Shown piece by piece: positions 16,870-27,937 of a DNA stretch of 64,000 nt. The translations under genes and the position numbers were made by a program. The stretch comes from Sphingomonadaceae bacterium 3R27C6. GTDB taxonomy: Bacteria; Pseudomonadota; Alphaproteobacteria; Sphingomonadales; Sphingomonadaceae. The DNA is taken from NCBI GenBank assembly GCA_005503215.1, contig SCNS01000014.1, positions 59,588 through 123,587 on the forward strand, in the 5' to 3' direction. Under the pieces are notes generated by a model. The model saw only the letters and a list, made by a program, of their open reading frames with translations. It searched no databases and was not told where the DNA came from. Numbering within the stretch: position 1 is the first letter of the stretch; each line of letters opens with the position of its first letter.

Positions 16870-19118
16870 TCGTCGCGGCCTCCAATGAGATTCTTCCAGA
16901 TCAGGACCGGCAGCGTCGAGGCATAATCGTCGGTCCAGCGGGTGAAACCGGGACGCGCGTCGAGCGGCACCCAGGTGTCGAGGTCGCGCGAATCCTTGCG
17001 CGGGCGAATCCCGCCGGTCAATTGCTGCATTCGCTCAGGTGTCGCGGTCAGCGCGACCCAGTTCGATCCGGTGAGGTCGCCATATTCGTCGCCGACCGGA
17101 CCAGGGTCCATGCGGATCGCGCTCGTCCAGCCGCGCGCCTTCGCCTCCGCCGCCAGCACGGGCTCCAGATCGAAGAAGCGGTTCGAGATATGGATGAGCA
17201 ATATACCATCGGGCTTCAGCGCGCGCGCGTAAATGCCGATCGCCTCTTCGGTGAGCAGGTGCAACGGGATCGCGTCGGACGAGAAAGCGTCGATGACGAT
17301 GACGTCGAAGCGCCCCGCGGGCTGGTTGGCGAGTTGGAGCCGCGCGTCGCCGATGACGATCGGCGTGTCGCCGGCGCAGTCGGACAGGAAGGTGAATTTC
17401 GACGGATCGCGCGCGATCTCGACCATCACCGGATCGATCTCGAAGATCGTCCAGTGCTGACCGGGCCTCCGGTAACAGGCGAGCGTGCCTGCCCCCAGCC
17501 CGACGATACCGATCGACGCATTCGGCCCGGCGAGCGCGCTCGCCTTGTCGAGCGTCAGCCCAACGCCGGATTGGTGGCCATAATAGGTCGTCGGATCGCG
17601 CCGGTGCGCGGCGTCGGTACGCTGAAGTCCGTGGAGCGTGGTGCCATGCGCGAGGCGGCGCTGGTTCGACGCCGGATAATCGGTGACGGTATAAACGCCG
17701 AAATAGCTGCGCACGCGCGCGCCGGTAAAGCTTTCCTGGATCGTGTCCCAGCCGCCGACGCCGATCATCAGCAAGGCGAGCACGGGCACATAGGCCCAGC
17801 GCCAGCCGATGACGAGCATGCCGATGACGAAGATCGCGATGCCCCACGACGTCGTCGCGCTATCGAGCCGGCCGGTCCAGTCGCCGACCATGTGCCAGGC
17901 GCCAAAGGCGGCGACCGCGACGAATACCGCAGCAACAATGCGCGCGGTCTTCACCTCGAGCCCCAGCCATTTGTCCCACGGCAACAGTGCGGGGAGCGGC
18001 AATAGCAGCCCCGCGGCGAGGATCAGCAGCGGATGTTCATAGACCCAGTCGAAGATCAGCGGCGCGAACAGCGCCGCGAACAGCCCGCCGAGCACGCCGC
18101 CCGCCGACATGATGAGGTAGAAGAGTGTCAGATGCTGCGCAGCCGGGCGGAGATGATAGAGATAGCCGTGGAGCGCGGTCGCGACGACGAACAGCATCGC
18201 GAGGCTGGCGAGCGCGACCATCATCGACCCGCCGCCCGAGCTCAGCAGCCCGAGCCCGCCGACCGCGAGCAGCACGACGGGCGCGATCAGCGTGATGATC
18301 TGCGTCGGGCGCTCCATCGTCGAAAAGGCGATCACGAAGCTCAGGAGATAAAGCCCGAGCGGCAGCACCCAGAGCAAAGGCATCGCGACGATGTCGGTGG
18401 TAAGGTGCGTCGTCGTCGACAGCATCAACCCCGACGGCACCGCCGCGATCAGCAGCCAGTGGAGCTGGCGGCGCAGGCTCGGGCGCGGTTCGTCGGTGAC
18501 GGCGGCATGGGCTTCGGCGCCGCCGTGCCAGCGCGCCGCCGCGGCCCCCGCGACGAGCAGCACGAGCAGCGCATAGCCCGCGGTCCAGCCCCAGCTTTGC
18601 GCCGCGAGCGGCATCGTGGGTTCGACGAGCGCCGGATAGCTGATGAGCCCCGCGAAGCTGCCGAGGTTCGAGGCGGCATAGAGATAATAGGGATCGCCCG
18701 CACGCGCGTCGGCGGCGAACCAGCGCTGCATCAGCGGCGCCTGCGCCGAGACGACGAAGAAGACGGGGCCGATCGACGCGAGCAGGAGCAGGGGCACCCA
18801 CAGCGCCTCCTGCCCCGGACCGGGTGCCGCGATCTGGGCGATGCCGATCGGGAGCCACAGCGCCGCGACGAGGAAGAGCGCGAGGTGGATGACCGCCTGA
18901 CGCCGCACGGTGAAGCGCCCGAGCCAGTGCGCATAGGCATAGCCGCCGAGCAGCAGCGCCTGATAGACGAGCATCGCGCTGTTCCACACCGCGGGCGCGC
19001 CGCCCAATTTGGGGAGCACCATGCGCGCGACCATCGGCTGAACGAGGAAGAGGAGGAAGCTGCCGACGAGGATCGTCAGCACGAACAGCCAGCGGCGCGG
19101 CGAATTGGAAGCGGTCAC
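16866..19118 (-). CDS. Fused multi-helix membrane / spermidine-synthase-like protein
   Basis: About 750 residues. Residues 1-480 contain about 12 hydrophobic helices (VLTILVGSFLLFLVQPMVAR, FFVVSAQAPLMQRWF and YLYAASNLGSFAGLISYP are hallmarks of the fused MFS/SpeE family). The C-terminal part is a SpeE-like Rossmann methyltransferase fold: GIVGLGAGTLACY, FEIDPVMVEIA, GDARLQL, DVIVIDAFSSDAIPLHLLT. Whether it makes polyamines is unknown. I place the start at the GTG at 19118, just after the hemB stop; an in-frame TTG at 19133 would overlap hemB. It is co-transcribed with hemB and the carbonic anhydrase gene. Confidence 0.86.
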   Translation of the reverse strand: MTASNSPRRWLFVLTILVGSFLLFLVQPMVARMVLPKLGGAPAVWNSAMLVYQALLLGGYAYAHWLGRFTVRRQAVIHLALFLVAALWLPIGIAQIAAPGPGQEALWVPLLLLASIGPVFFVVSAQAPLMQRWFAADARAGDPYYLYAASNLGSFAGLISYPALVEPTMPLAAQSWGWTAGYALLVLLVAGAAAARWHGGAEAHAAVTDEPRPSLRRQLHWLLIAAVPSGLMLSTTTHLTTDIVAMPLLWVLPLGLYLLSFVIAFSTMERPTQIITLIAPVVLLAVGGLGLLSSGGGSMMVALASLAMLFVVATALHGYLYHLRPAAQHLTLFYLIMSAGGVLGGLFAALFAPLIFDWVYEHPLLILAAGLLLPLPALLPWDKWLGLEVKTARIVAAVFVAVAAFGAWHMVGDWTGRLDSATTSWGIAIFVIGMLVIGWRWAYVPVLALLMIGVGGWDTIQESFTGARVRSYFGVYTVTDYPASNQRRLAHGTTLHGLQRTDAAHRRDPTTYYGHQSGVGLTLDKASALAGPNASIGIVGLGAGTLACYRRPGQHWTIFEIDPVMVEIARDPSKFTFLSDCAGDTPIVIGDARLQLANQPAGRFDVIVIDAFSSDAIPLHLLTEEAIGIYARALKPDGILLIHISNRFFDLEPVLAAEAKARGWTSAIRMDPGPVGDEYGDLTGSNWVALTATPERMQQLTGGIRPRKDSRDLDTWVPLDARPGFTRWTDDYASTLPVLIWKNLIGGRDE

Positions 19119-19122
19119 GCTG

Positions 19123-20328
<1,206 letters not shown>

Positions 20329-20336
20329 TGACATGT

Positions 20337-21881
20337 TCAGATCCCGCCCTCGGCGCGTTTCGAGGCGACGTCGGCGAGGCTGCCGAGCTTGGGCCCTTCG
20401 ACCTGCTTCGGCGCGATCGGGGTCAGTGCGGCGCCCGGCGCGATCGATGTCAGCGACCGGATGCGGGCGCGGAAGTCGGCGAGCGCCTTGCCTTCGAGCA
20501 GCGCGCGCGTGACGAAGGTCACCGACGACGGATTGACCGCGCGGCCGTTGCGATAGAGTTCGTAGTGAAGGTGCGGGCCGGTCGAGAGGCCGGTCGAGCC
20601 GATATAGCCGATCACCTGCCCGCGACGCACGCGCTGGCCCGAGCGCACCGCGATGCGGCTCATATGGCCATAGCCGGTGCCGAGGCCATTGCCGTGATTG
20701 AGCTTCACATAATTGCCGAAACCGCCGTGACGCCCGGCGATCGTGACCATGCCGTCGGTGACCGCATAGATCGGCGCGCCATAGCCGCCGCCGAAGTCCA
20801 TGCCGCTGTGCATGCGCTTGTAGCCGAGGATCGGGTGGCGGCGCATGCCGAAGGTCGAGGTCACGCGCCCATTCGTGGGCCGCGTCATGCCGCCGCGCTG
20901 TTCGCCGACGCCCGACGCCTCGAACCATTGGGTCCGGCCGTCGACATTCCATTCGAGCATCGAGAGTTTCACTTTTCCGCCGCGGATCAGCCCGGCGTAG
21001 AGCAATTTGCCCGTCTCGGTCTCGCCCGTTTCGGCGCGGCGGTAATCGACGATAATGTCGAATTCGTCGCCGGCGCGAATGTCGCTGCCGACCGAAATCT
21101 GTTTGCCGACGACGCGCAGATAGGACTGGATCGCGGCGGGCGGCGCGCCGGCGGCGCGCGCCGAACGGTAAAGGCTGTCGCCGACCCTTCCGCGAATCCG
21201 CAGCGGGGTCGCGTCGACCGCGATCGGGATGCGGCGCATGACGAGCTGGCCGCCCTGTCGCTCCATTTCGATGCGGAGGTCAAAGCGCGCGCGCATCGCG
21301 AGCGCCTCGACCGGGCGCGGCATCGTGCGCGCGGCGCGGCGGCCGAGGATCAGGTCGATACGCGTGCCCGGCGCGATGTCGGCGAGCGGAACCGCGCCCG
21401 AGACCTGGCGCGCCAGCGCCTGCGCCTCGCTGCTGCCGACGCCCGACCGTTCGAGCAGGCGCGCAAAGCTGTCGCCGCTGCCCAAGGTGGCGGTGAGCTC
21501 GATCTGCGGGCGTTCGGGAGTTTGCGTCAGCGGGCGTACCGCATCGGTCGCCGCCATATGCCGCCCGGTGTCGCCGCCGAACGCCAGCGGCACGATCATC
21601 TGCGCGCGCGCTTCGTTGAAATCGGCGGCGTCGAGCGCGGGCGTGCCGCCGATCTCGAGCGGCTGGATTCCGGGGAAGGTCGCGATCGCGGTTCCGCACA
21701 GCAGGGTTAATGTCGCAAGGCCGCGCCACCATTCGGCCGAACCGATATTATCGCCAAGGTCCGGAACAAGATCGAGCTGCGCCAGCCGGTCACGCCAGCC
21801 AAGCTGCGGTTCGGCGTCGGCAACGGCGCGCCGCAACGGGATCGCTTGCGACATCGTGAGGGCGGCCGCGTTGCCGGACAT
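20337..21881 (-). CDS. M23-family metallopeptidase, cell-wall endopeptidase
   Basis: About 514 residues from the ATG at 21881; a TTG at 21911 and an ATG at 21854 are alternatives. One membrane anchor lies near residue 45 (GLATLTLLCGTAIATFPG). A LysM/OapA-like middle region (SGDSFARLLERSGV, PGTRIDLILGRR) precedes the peptidase domain, which has HSGMDFGGGYGAPIYA (zinc His and Asp) and GPHLHYELY (HxH). It should cut peptide crosslinks in the periplasm. Its own transcript probably starts in the divergent gap before the helicase gene. Confidence 0.92.
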   Translation of the reverse strand: MSGNAAALTMSQAIPLRRAVADAEPQLGWRDRLAQLDLVPDLGDNIGSAEWWRGLATLTLLCGTAIATFPGIQPLEIGGTPALDAADFNEARAQMIVPLAFGGDTGRHMAATDAVRPLTQTPERPQIELTATLGSGDSFARLLERSGVGSSEAQALARQVSGAVPLADIAPGTRIDLILGRRAARTMPRPVEALAMRARFDLRIEMERQGGQLVMRRIPIAVDATPLRIRGRVGDSLYRSARAAGAPPAAIQSYLRVVGKQISVGSDIRAGDEFDIIVDYRRAETGETETGKLLYAGLIRGGKVKLSMLEWNVDGRTQWFEASGVGEQRGGMTRPTNGRVTSTFGMRRHPILGYKRMHSGMDFGGGYGAPIYAVTDGMVTIAGRHGGFGNYVKLNHGNGLGTGYGHMSRIAVRSGQRVRRGQVIGYIGSTGLSTGPHLHYELYRNGRAVNPSSVTFVTRALLEGKALADFRARIRSLTSIAPGAALTPIAPKQVEGPKLGSLADVASKRAEGGI

Positions 21882-22156
21882 CCCCGCGATGGGTTCGTGA
21901 CGCTGGAACAAATTTTGAGCCCCCGCTCGGCCAGCCTCGCATATCCCCGGCTGCCGAATGATGTTTTCGAGGCCTTGTCTGTAAAGAAAGGTCGTTAAAG
22001 TCAATTTAATGGCGGATTTGCCGCGGCGCATTGCGGCAAGGCGTGGCGGGGCCGGGATATTATGCAACAGTGTGGAAAAAATCGGCCTCTATCCTGCCAT
22101 TCGAAGATCGGCTGTTGCGCGCCGACCGCACCCATGCCAGCTTGGCTCCCAAGAAA

Positions 22157-25100
22157 ATGACGTCATCCTCCTTCCAGCCGGTCAAGGCTGTCCTTGGCCC
22201 CACCAATACCGGCAAAACCCATTTGGCGGTCGAGCGCCTGACCGCCCATTCGAGCGGCATGATCGGCTTTCCGCTGCGCCTGCTCGCGCGCGAGGTTTAC
22301 GACCGCGTCGTCGCGATCAAGGGCGCGGCGCAGGTGGGACTCGTCACCGGCGAAGAGCGAATCCTGCCGCCCGACGCGCGCTATCTGCTCGGCACGATGG
22401 AAGCGCTGCCGGTCGAACGCGACGTTGCCTTTGTCGGGATCGACGAGGCGCAGCTTGGCGCCGACCCCGAGCGCGGGCATGTCTTCACCGACCGGCTGCT
22501 CCGCGCGCGCGGACGCGAGGAAACGATGATCCTCGGCTCGGCGAGCATCCGCGGGCTGGTCAAGGGACTGGTGCCCGAGGCCGAGATCATCACCCGGCCG
22601 CGTTTCTCGACCTTGAGCTACGCCGGGTCGTCGAAGCTCTCGCGCCTTCCCAAACGCTCGGCGATCGTCGCTTTCTCGGCCGAGGAAGTCTACGCGATCG
22701 CCGAAATGCTGCGCCGCTTCTCGGGCGGCGCCGCGGTCGTGATGGGCGCGCTCAGCCCCAAGACGCGCAATGCGCAGGTCGCGATGTTCGAGGCGGGCGA
22801 GGTCGATTATCTTGTCGCGACCGACGCGATCGGCATGGGGCTCAACCTCGACGTCCAGCATGTCGCTTTCGCTTCGCTACAGAAATTCGACGGACGGCGC
22901 CTCCGCCGCCTGACGGTTTCGGAAATGGCGCAGATCGCGGGGCGCGCCGGGCGCCACCAGCAGGACGGCGGCTTCGGCACCGTCGGGCTGCCGCAGGGCG
23001 GCTTCACGCCCGAGGAAATCCACGCGATCGAGGGGCATCATTTCCCGCCGCTCGCGAGCCTGTTCTGGCGCAACCCGACCCCGCGCTTCGGCTCGCTCGA
23101 CCAATTGCTGTCCGACCTCGCGCAGCCGCCGAGCCAGCCGATGCTGCGTCCCGCGCCCGAAGCGGTCGACATCGCGGTGCTCAAGCATCTGGCGGGCGAT
23201 ATGGAAGTGCGCGCGCGCGGCGGCGACTTCGATGCGGTCCAGCGATTGTGGGACGTCTGCGGGCTGCCCGATTTCGAGCAATTGGGCGCCGAACATCATA
23301 GCCGTACGGTGTTCAAGCTGTGGCAGTGGCGCACGAACGGCGACGGGATGATCGATCCCGACTGGTTCGCGCGCCGCCTCGCGCGGCTGAACGATGTCGA
23401 GGGTGACATCGACCAGCTCGCGAGCCGCATCGCCGCCGTCCGCACGCTCTGCTTCATCGCGCAGCGCGGCGACTGGATCGCGGGCGCGGCGGGGTGGACC
23501 GAACAGGCGCAGGCGCTCGAATCGCGCCTGTCCGACGCGCTCCACGCCGCGCTCGCGCAACGCTTCGTCGACCGGCGGCTCGCGCTGCTGCTGCGCGACG
23601 CGGGACAGCGGGGCGCCGCGCTGCCCGTCGCGGTCGGCGCCGACGGCACTGTCGCGGTCGACGGCGAGGCGATCGGCACGCTCAAGGGGTTCCAGTTCAA
23701 GGTCGATCCGGTCGCGAAGGCGAGCGACCACCGCATGCTGCTCGCGGCGGCCGAAAAGCATCTGCGCGCCGAGCTCGCGCGCCGCGCGACCGCGCTCGCC
23801 GAGGGCGACGACAGCGCATTGTCGCTGATCGCCGAGCCGGGGACGGCGCCGCGCCTCGCCTGGCACGGCCACGCGATCGCAACGCTCGCGCGCGGGCCGA
23901 CGCTCGTCCAGCCGGCGATCCAGGTCGACCCGTCGCTGCGGCGGCTCGAACCGCAGCAGGTGCAGGCGATTTCCGAACGACTCCAGCGGTTTGTTGCCGC
24001 GCAGCTCGCGCGCCACGCGGGCCCGCTCGCGGCGATGGGCGAGGCGGCGGGCGACCTTTTCACCCCGCCGCGCGTCCGCGCGCTGCTCGCCGCGCTCACC
24101 GACAACAGTGGGACGATCGGCCGCGCGGCGGTCGAGGACCAGCTGGGCGCGCTGACGCCCGAAGAACGTCCGCAGCTGCGCAAGCTCGGTTTCACCATCG
24201 GCTCGCTCGATCTCTTCCACCCGCTGCTGCTCAAGCCCGAGGCGGTGCGCTGGCGCGCCGCGCTGACGGCGGCGCAGCAGGGCGCGCCGGTTCCCGTGCT
24301 GCCGCCGCACGGCGCGGTGCTGCAAAAGGCGGGCAGCCACGCCGGGCTGGTGATCGCGGGTTTCCGCCGCTGCGCGTCGGGCTGGCTGCGCATCGACATG
24401 GCCGAAAAGCTCGCGCGTCAGGCGCATGCCGCGCGGATGCAGGCGGCGGCACCGCCGACCGCGCCGCTGGCCGGCCGCGACGATCATCATGACGATCATG
24501 CGAGTGACGAGCATGAGGGGGTGAGCGCCGCGCCGCCGCCCGGCTTCGTCATCGACCCCGCGCTCGCGACTTCGCTCGGGCTCGACGAGGAGACGCGCCG
24601 CGCGCTGCTCGGCAGCTTCGGTTTCCGCAGCATCGGCGAACCCGCGCTGCAGCGCTGGCGTTGGTCGGGGCTGCGCAAGGCGGCCGAAAAGCGCCCGCGC
24701 CGCAAACCGCATCCGCGTCGCAAGAGTGCCGACGCGCCGACGCGCGCCGCGAACGGCGAAACAAGGCGCCCGCCGGCGCATCAGGCGAAGGGCAAGCGCG
24801 GCGAGGCCGGCGAAGGGGCTGTTCGGCGACGCGCGCAAGGACTGATGGCCAGCCCGGGCGCCGCGGGAAGCATCAGGCTGGACAAGCTGCTGTGGTTCCT
24901 GCGCCTCGCCCGTTCGCGAAGCATCGCGCAAGCGATGGTCGAAGCGGGGCATATCAGGCTCGACGGGCGGCGCATCACGCGTTCGTCGTGCGCGGTCCAC
25001 GCCGGGTCGACCCTCGTTCTGCCGGTCGGCGAGCGGATCGAGGTGATCCGCCTGCTTTCGCTTCCCCTGCGCCGCGGCCCCGCGCCCGAGGCGCAGGCCT

Positions 25101-25204
25101 GTTACCAGCGGCTCGATCCCGGCGCTTCGCCGCCCGAACAATCGGCTATCGACGCCAATGGAAATGCTTTGCACCCAGAGCGCCCCGACCGCCCTATTCA
25201 GTGA
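22157..25204 (+). CDS. SUV3-like RNA helicase, reading through into an S4-domain protein
   Basis: The open frame runs 1015 codons from the ATG at 22157 (MTSSSFQPVKAVLGP, the family start; upstream in-frame codons are unlike relatives). The helicase core has Walker A GPTNTGKTHLA (residues 14-24), DEAQ (96-99), GSASIRGL, the SPKTRN and TDAIGMGLN blocks and QIAGRAGRHQQ. A helical Ala-rich region and a basic tail follow. At 24815-24818 a GGGG run appears to carry one extra base. Removing it would give an end reading GLFGDARKD with a stop at 24843-24845, just at the S4 start. As written, the protein continues through 119 residues of S4 protein. I think two genes were ancestral. Confidence 0.85.
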   Translation: MTSSSFQPVKAVLGPTNTGKTHLAVERLTAHSSGMIGFPLRLLAREVYDRVVAIKGAAQVGLVTGEERILPPDARYLLGTMEALPVERDVAFVGIDEAQLGADPERGHVFTDRLLRARGREETMILGSASIRGLVKGLVPEAEIITRPRFSTLSYAGSSKLSRLPKRSAIVAFSAEEVYAIAEMLRRFSGGAAVVMGALSPKTRNAQVAMFEAGEVDYLVATDAIGMGLNLDVQHVAFASLQKFDGRRLRRLTVSEMAQIAGRAGRHQQDGGFGTVGLPQGGFTPEEIHAIEGHHFPPLASLFWRNPTPRFGSLDQLLSDLAQPPSQPMLRPAPEAVDIAVLKHLAGDMEVRARGGDFDAVQRLWDVCGLPDFEQLGAEHHSRTVFKLWQWRTNGDGMIDPDWFARRLARLNDVEGDIDQLASRIAAVRTLCFIAQRGDWIAGAAGWTEQAQALESRLSDALHAALAQRFVDRRLALLLRDAGQRGAALPVAVGADGTVAVDGEAIGTLKGFQFKVDPVAKASDHRMLLAAAEKHLRAELARRATALAEGDDSALSLIAEPGTAPRLAWHGHAIATLARGPTLVQPAIQVDPSLRRLEPQQVQAISERLQRFVAAQLARHAGPLAAMGEAAGDLFTPPRVRALLAALTDNSGTIGRAAVEDQLGALTPEERPQLRKLGFTIGSLDLFHPLLLKPEAVRWRAALTAAQQGAPVPVLPPHGAVLQKAGSHAGLVIAGFRRCASGWLRIDMAEKLARQAHAARMQAAAPPTAPLAGRDDHHDDHASDEHEGVSAAPPPGFVIDPALATSLGLDEETRRALLGSFGFRSIGEPALQRWRWSGLRKAAEKRPRRKPHPRRKSADAPTRAANGETRRPPAHQAKGKRGEAGEGAVRRRAQGLMASPGAAGSIRLDKLLWFLRLARSRSIAQAMVEAGHIRLDGRRITRSSCAVHAGSTLVLPVGERIEVIRLLSLPLRRGPAPEAQACYQRLDPGASPPEQSAIDANGNALHPERPDRPIQ
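24845..25204 (+). CDS. RNA-binding S4 domain protein (HslR-like), in frame with the helicase
   Basis: 119 residues from the ATG at 24845, with AAGGA four bases upstream, so independent initiation is likely even though the helicase frame now reads into it. The S4 fold is clear: IRLDKLLWFLRLARSRSIAQ, then GHIRLDGRRITRSS and STLVLPVGERIEVIRLLSLP. HslR-type proteins bind stalled 50S-nascent-chain complexes. A Pro/Gln-rich tail follows the domain. In other sphingomonads I would expect this as a separate gene directly after the helicase. Confidence 0.8.
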   Translation: MASPGAAGSIRLDKLLWFLRLARSRSIAQAMVEAGHIRLDGRRITRSSCAVHAGSTLVLPVGERIEVIRLLSLPLRRGPAPEAQACYQRLDPGASPPEQSAIDANGNALHPERPDRPIQ

Positions 25205-25230
25205 GAGTGATTCGCAACTGTCGCTTAGCG

Positions 25231-25259
25231 TTGACGCACCGCCTTCACGCGGCATAGAG
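25231..25259 (+). promoter_or_regulatory. Candidate promoter for the ferredoxin gene
   Basis: TTGACG, a 17-base spacer and ATAGAG lie about 60 bases before the ferredoxin ATG. The -10 box is weak. Confidence 0.4.
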
Positions 25260-25319
25260 GCGAGCCCATATTGAGAGCCTGACGGCCAGATTGCCGTCAT
25301 CTGAGGGAGCCGAAAGCCC

Positions 25320-25658
25320 ATGACCTATGTCGTCACCGATGCCTGCGTCCGGTGCAAATATATGGACTGTGTCGAGGTGTGCCCCGTCGACTGTTTCTAT
25401 GAGGGCGAGAATATGCTCGTCATCAATCCGAACGAATGCATCGACTGCGGCGTGTGCGAACCCGAATGCCCGGCCGAGGCGATCCTGCCCGACACCGAGA
25501 GCGGCCTGGAAAAGTGGCTCGAGGTGAACAGCAAGTTCAGCGCCGAATGGCCGAACATCACGGTCAAGAAGGACAGCCCCGCCGACGCCGACGAGTTCAA
25601 AGGCGTCGAGAACAAGTTCGAGACGCTCTTTTCGCCCGAACCCGGCGAGGGCGACTGA
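25320..25658 (+). CDS. fdxA: Seven-iron ferredoxin
   Basis: 112 residues. The first cluster motif is [18 protein letters not shown], with the 3Fe-4S pattern of Azotobacter-type FdxA. The second, [12 protein letters not shown], holds a 4Fe-4S cluster. The C-terminal extension ([17 protein letters not shown]) is typical of FdxA. It is a soluble low-potential electron carrier with unspecified partners. It follows the helicase-S4 unit and is closed by a strong terminator at 25681. Confidence 0.95.
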   Translation: MTYVVTDACVRCKYMDCVEVCPVDCFYEGENMLVINPNECIDCGVCEPECPAEAILPDTESGLEKWLEVNSKFSAEWPNITVKKDSPADADEFKGVENKFETLFSPEPGEGD

Positions 25659-25680
25659 GGCGAAACCAGATAATCCGGAC

Positions 25681-25709
25681 GGGGCGGGACTTTCCCGCCC
25701 CTTCTTTTT
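25681..25709 (+). terminator. Intrinsic terminator after fdxA
   Basis: GGGGCGGGA-CTT-TCCCGCCCC is a perfect nine-base stem with a three-base loop, followed by TTCTTTTT. Confidence 0.92.
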
Positions 25710-25812
25710 GCCCCCTTGAAAGACCTCCGCTTGGCGACGATGTAGGATCATGGAGGGGCAGCCCGCCGGATTCTCCGGCGCGGCATCCCGATAACATAAG
25801 GACGAATTCCCA

Positions 25813-26463
25813 ATGATCGACCCGCTCGCAGCCCTTGTTCCCGTCGTCGTCGAACAGACGAGCCGCGGCGAACGCAGCTTCGACATTTTCTCGCGCCTGC
25901 TGCGCGAACGGATCGTCTTCGTCACCGGCGAGGTCGAGGACCAGATGGCCTCGCTGATCGTCGCCCAGCTCTTGTTCCTCGAATCGGAGAATCCGAAGAA
26001 GGACATCTATATGTACATCAACTCGCCGGGCGGAGTCGTCACGGCGGGCATGGCGATCCACGACACGATGCAATATATCCGCCCGCGCGTCGGCACGGTG
26101 TGCATCGGCCAGGCGGCGTCGATGGGCAGCTTTCTGCTCGCCGCGGGTGAGCCCGGCATGCGCGTCGCGCTGTCGAACGCCCGCGTGATGATCCACCAGC
26201 CGTCGGGCGGTGCGCGCGGCATGGCGTCGGATATCGAAATCCAGGCGCGCGAAATCCTGCGCATCCGCAAGCGGATGAACGACCTCTATGTGAAATACAC
26301 TGGCAAGCCGCTGAAAGAGATCGAAAAAGCGATGGACCGCGACACGTTCCTGGAGGCCGACGAGGCCAAGGCATTCGGGCTGGTCGATCAGGTGTTCGAC
26401 CGCCGTCCGGGCCTGCCGGGCGACGACGCGCCGAAGGATGTGAGCGAAGGCCCGACGCCCTGA
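25813..26463 (+). CDS. clpP: ATP-dependent Clp protease proteolytic subunit
   Basis: 216 residues with the serine-protease triad: Ser103 in [10 protein letters not shown], His128 in [11 protein letters not shown] and a later Asp. The N-terminal [22 protein letters not shown] is diagnostic. It forms the tetradecameric chamber fed by ClpX, whose gene follows at 26633. A CTTGAAA box at 25715, about 100 bases upstream, may be part of a heat-shock promoter, but its -10 element is unclear. Confidence 0.97.
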   Translation: MIDPLAALVPVVVEQTSRGERSFDIFSRLLRERIVFVTGEVEDQMASLIVAQLLFLESENPKKDIYMYINSPGGVVTAGMAIHDTMQYIRPRVGTVCIGQAASMGSFLLAAGEPGMRVALSNARVMIHQPSGGARGMASDIEIQAREILRIRKRMNDLYVKYTGKPLKEIEKAMDRDTFLEADEAKAFGLVDQVFDRRPGLPGDDAPKDVSEGPTP

Positions 26464-26546
26464 GTGCCACGTCCCGAAACGAACCAGTAACCGCGTTTCT
26501 TGACGCCCGCTTCGCCCTCTGGCGCTACGCGGGACATTGAACCGAT

Positions 26547-26578
26547 GTCACCCAATTGCCATATTGTAATTGGGTGAC
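26547..26578. promoter_or_regulatory. Perfect 11-base inverted repeat before clpX
   Basis: GTCACCCAATT and AATTGGGTGAC are exact reverse complements separated by ten bases (GCCATATTGT), about 55 bases upstream of the clpX start. No U-run follows, so a protein-binding site or leader-RNA stem fits better than a terminator. Confidence 0.6.
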
Positions 26579-26632
26579 CGCGGACTAGGATAAAGGCGGC
26601 GGTGCCCTTTTGGCGCTGCCAGAGGAAGATTT

Positions 26633-27904
26633 ATGACGAAATTGAGCGGCTCGGACAGCAAGAGCACCCTTTACTGCTCCTTCTGCGGCAAGTCGCAGCA
26701 CGAAGTTCGCAAGCTCATCGCAGGACCGACCGTGTTCATCTGCGACGAATGCGTTGAGCTGTGCAACGACATCATCCGCGAAGAGATCAAGGGCGGGATC
26801 GCCGCGCGCAAGGATGGCGCGGTGCCGACGCCGCTGGAGATCTGCCAGCACCTCGACGCTTATGTCATCGGCCAGAACACCGCCAAGCGCGTGCTGTCGG
26901 TCGCGGTGCACAATCACTACAAGCGCCTCGCGAACAGCGGCCGCGGCGACGATGTCGAACTCGCGAAGTCGAACATCCTGCTCGTCGGCCCGACCGGCAG
27001 CGGCAAGACCCTGCTCGCACAGACGCTCGCGCGTTTCCTTGACGTGCCCTTCACCATGGCCGATGCGACGACGCTGACCGAAGCTGGCTATGTCGGCGAG
27101 GATGTCGAGAACATCATCCTGAAGCTGCTGCAGTCGTCCGACTATAATGTCGAAAAGGCGCAGCGCGGCATCGTTTACATCGATGAAATCGATAAAATCT
27201 CGCGCAAGGCGGAGAATCCCTCGATCACCCGCGACGTGTCGGGCGAAGGCGTGCAGCAGGCGCTGCTCAAGCTGATGGAAGGCACCACCGCGTCGGTTCC
27301 GCCGCAGGGCGGGCGCAAGCATCCGCAGCAGGAATTCCTGCAGGTCGATACGACGAACATCTTGTTCATCGCGGGCGGTGCGTTCAGCGGGCTCGAAAAG
27401 ATCATCGGCGACCGCCTGCAGGGCAAATCGATCGGTTTCGGCGCGCATGTCGCCGGCCCCGACGAGCGCCGCATGGGCGAAGTGCTGAAGAATATCGAGC
27501 CCGAGGATCTGCTGAAATTCGGCCTGATCCCCGAATTCGTCGGCCGCCTGCCGGTCATCGCGACGCTCGAGGATCTCGACATCGACGCGCTGGTCAAGAT
27601 TTTGGGCGAACCCAAGAACGCGCTGGTGAAGCAGTATCGCAAGCTCTTCGATCTCGAGGAGGTTGTCCTGACCTTTACCGACGATGCGCTGATCGCGGTC
27701 GCCAAGAAAGCGATCGAACGCAAGACCGGCGCGCGCGGGCTGCGCTCGATCGTCGAGGCGATCCTGCTCGACACGATGTTCGACCTGCCCGACCTCACCG
27801 ATGTGGTCGAGATCGTCGTCGACAAGGATGTCGTCGAGGGCCGCAAGGATCCGGTGCGCGTCTATGCCGACAAGGCGAAGGAAGCCGCGGGCGACGCCGC
27901 CTGA
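26633..27904 (+). CDS. clpX: ATP-dependent Clp protease ATP-binding subunit
   Basis: 423 residues. The N-terminal zinc domain has [12 protein letters not shown] and [10 protein letters not shown]. The AAA+ domain has Walker [16 protein letters not shown], Walker [11 protein letters not shown], the pore-loop and sensor regions, and the ClpP-docking neighbourhood. It unfolds tagged substrates for ClpP. The spacing to clpP (169 bases) and the palindrome 26547-26578 suggest it may also be expressed separately. Confidence 0.98.
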   Translation: MTKLSGSDSKSTLYCSFCGKSQHEVRKLIAGPTVFICDECVELCNDIIREEIKGGIAARKDGAVPTPLEICQHLDAYVIGQNTAKRVLSVAVHNHYKRLANSGRGDDVELAKSNILLVGPTGSGKTLLAQTLARFLDVPFTMADATTLTEAGYVGEDVENIILKLLQSSDYNVEKAQRGIVYIDEIDKISRKAENPSITRDVSGEGVQQALLKLMEGTTASVPPQGGRKHPQQEFLQVDTTNILFIAGGAFSGLEKIIGDRLQGKSIGFGAHVAGPDERRMGEVLKNIEPEDLLKFGLIPEFVGRLPVIATLEDLDIDALVKILGEPKNALVKQYRKLFDLEEVVLTFTDDALIAVAKKAIERKTGARGLRSIVEAILLDTMFDLPDLTDVVEIVVDKDVVEGRKDPVRVYADKAKEAAGDAA

Positions 27905-27913
27905 GTCGCACAT

Positions 27914-27937
27914 GGGGCGCCCCACGGGGCGCCCTTT
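27914..27937 (+). terminator. Hairpin after clpX
   Basis: GGGGCGCC-CCAC-GGGGCGCCC followed by TTTATGTT. The stem is strong but the U-run is short. Confidence 0.55.

Noticed and set aside
22877..25321. 814-codon open frame antisense to the helicase
   Set aside because: Arg/Ala-rich shadow without domains; the helicase motifs on the plus strand are decisive.
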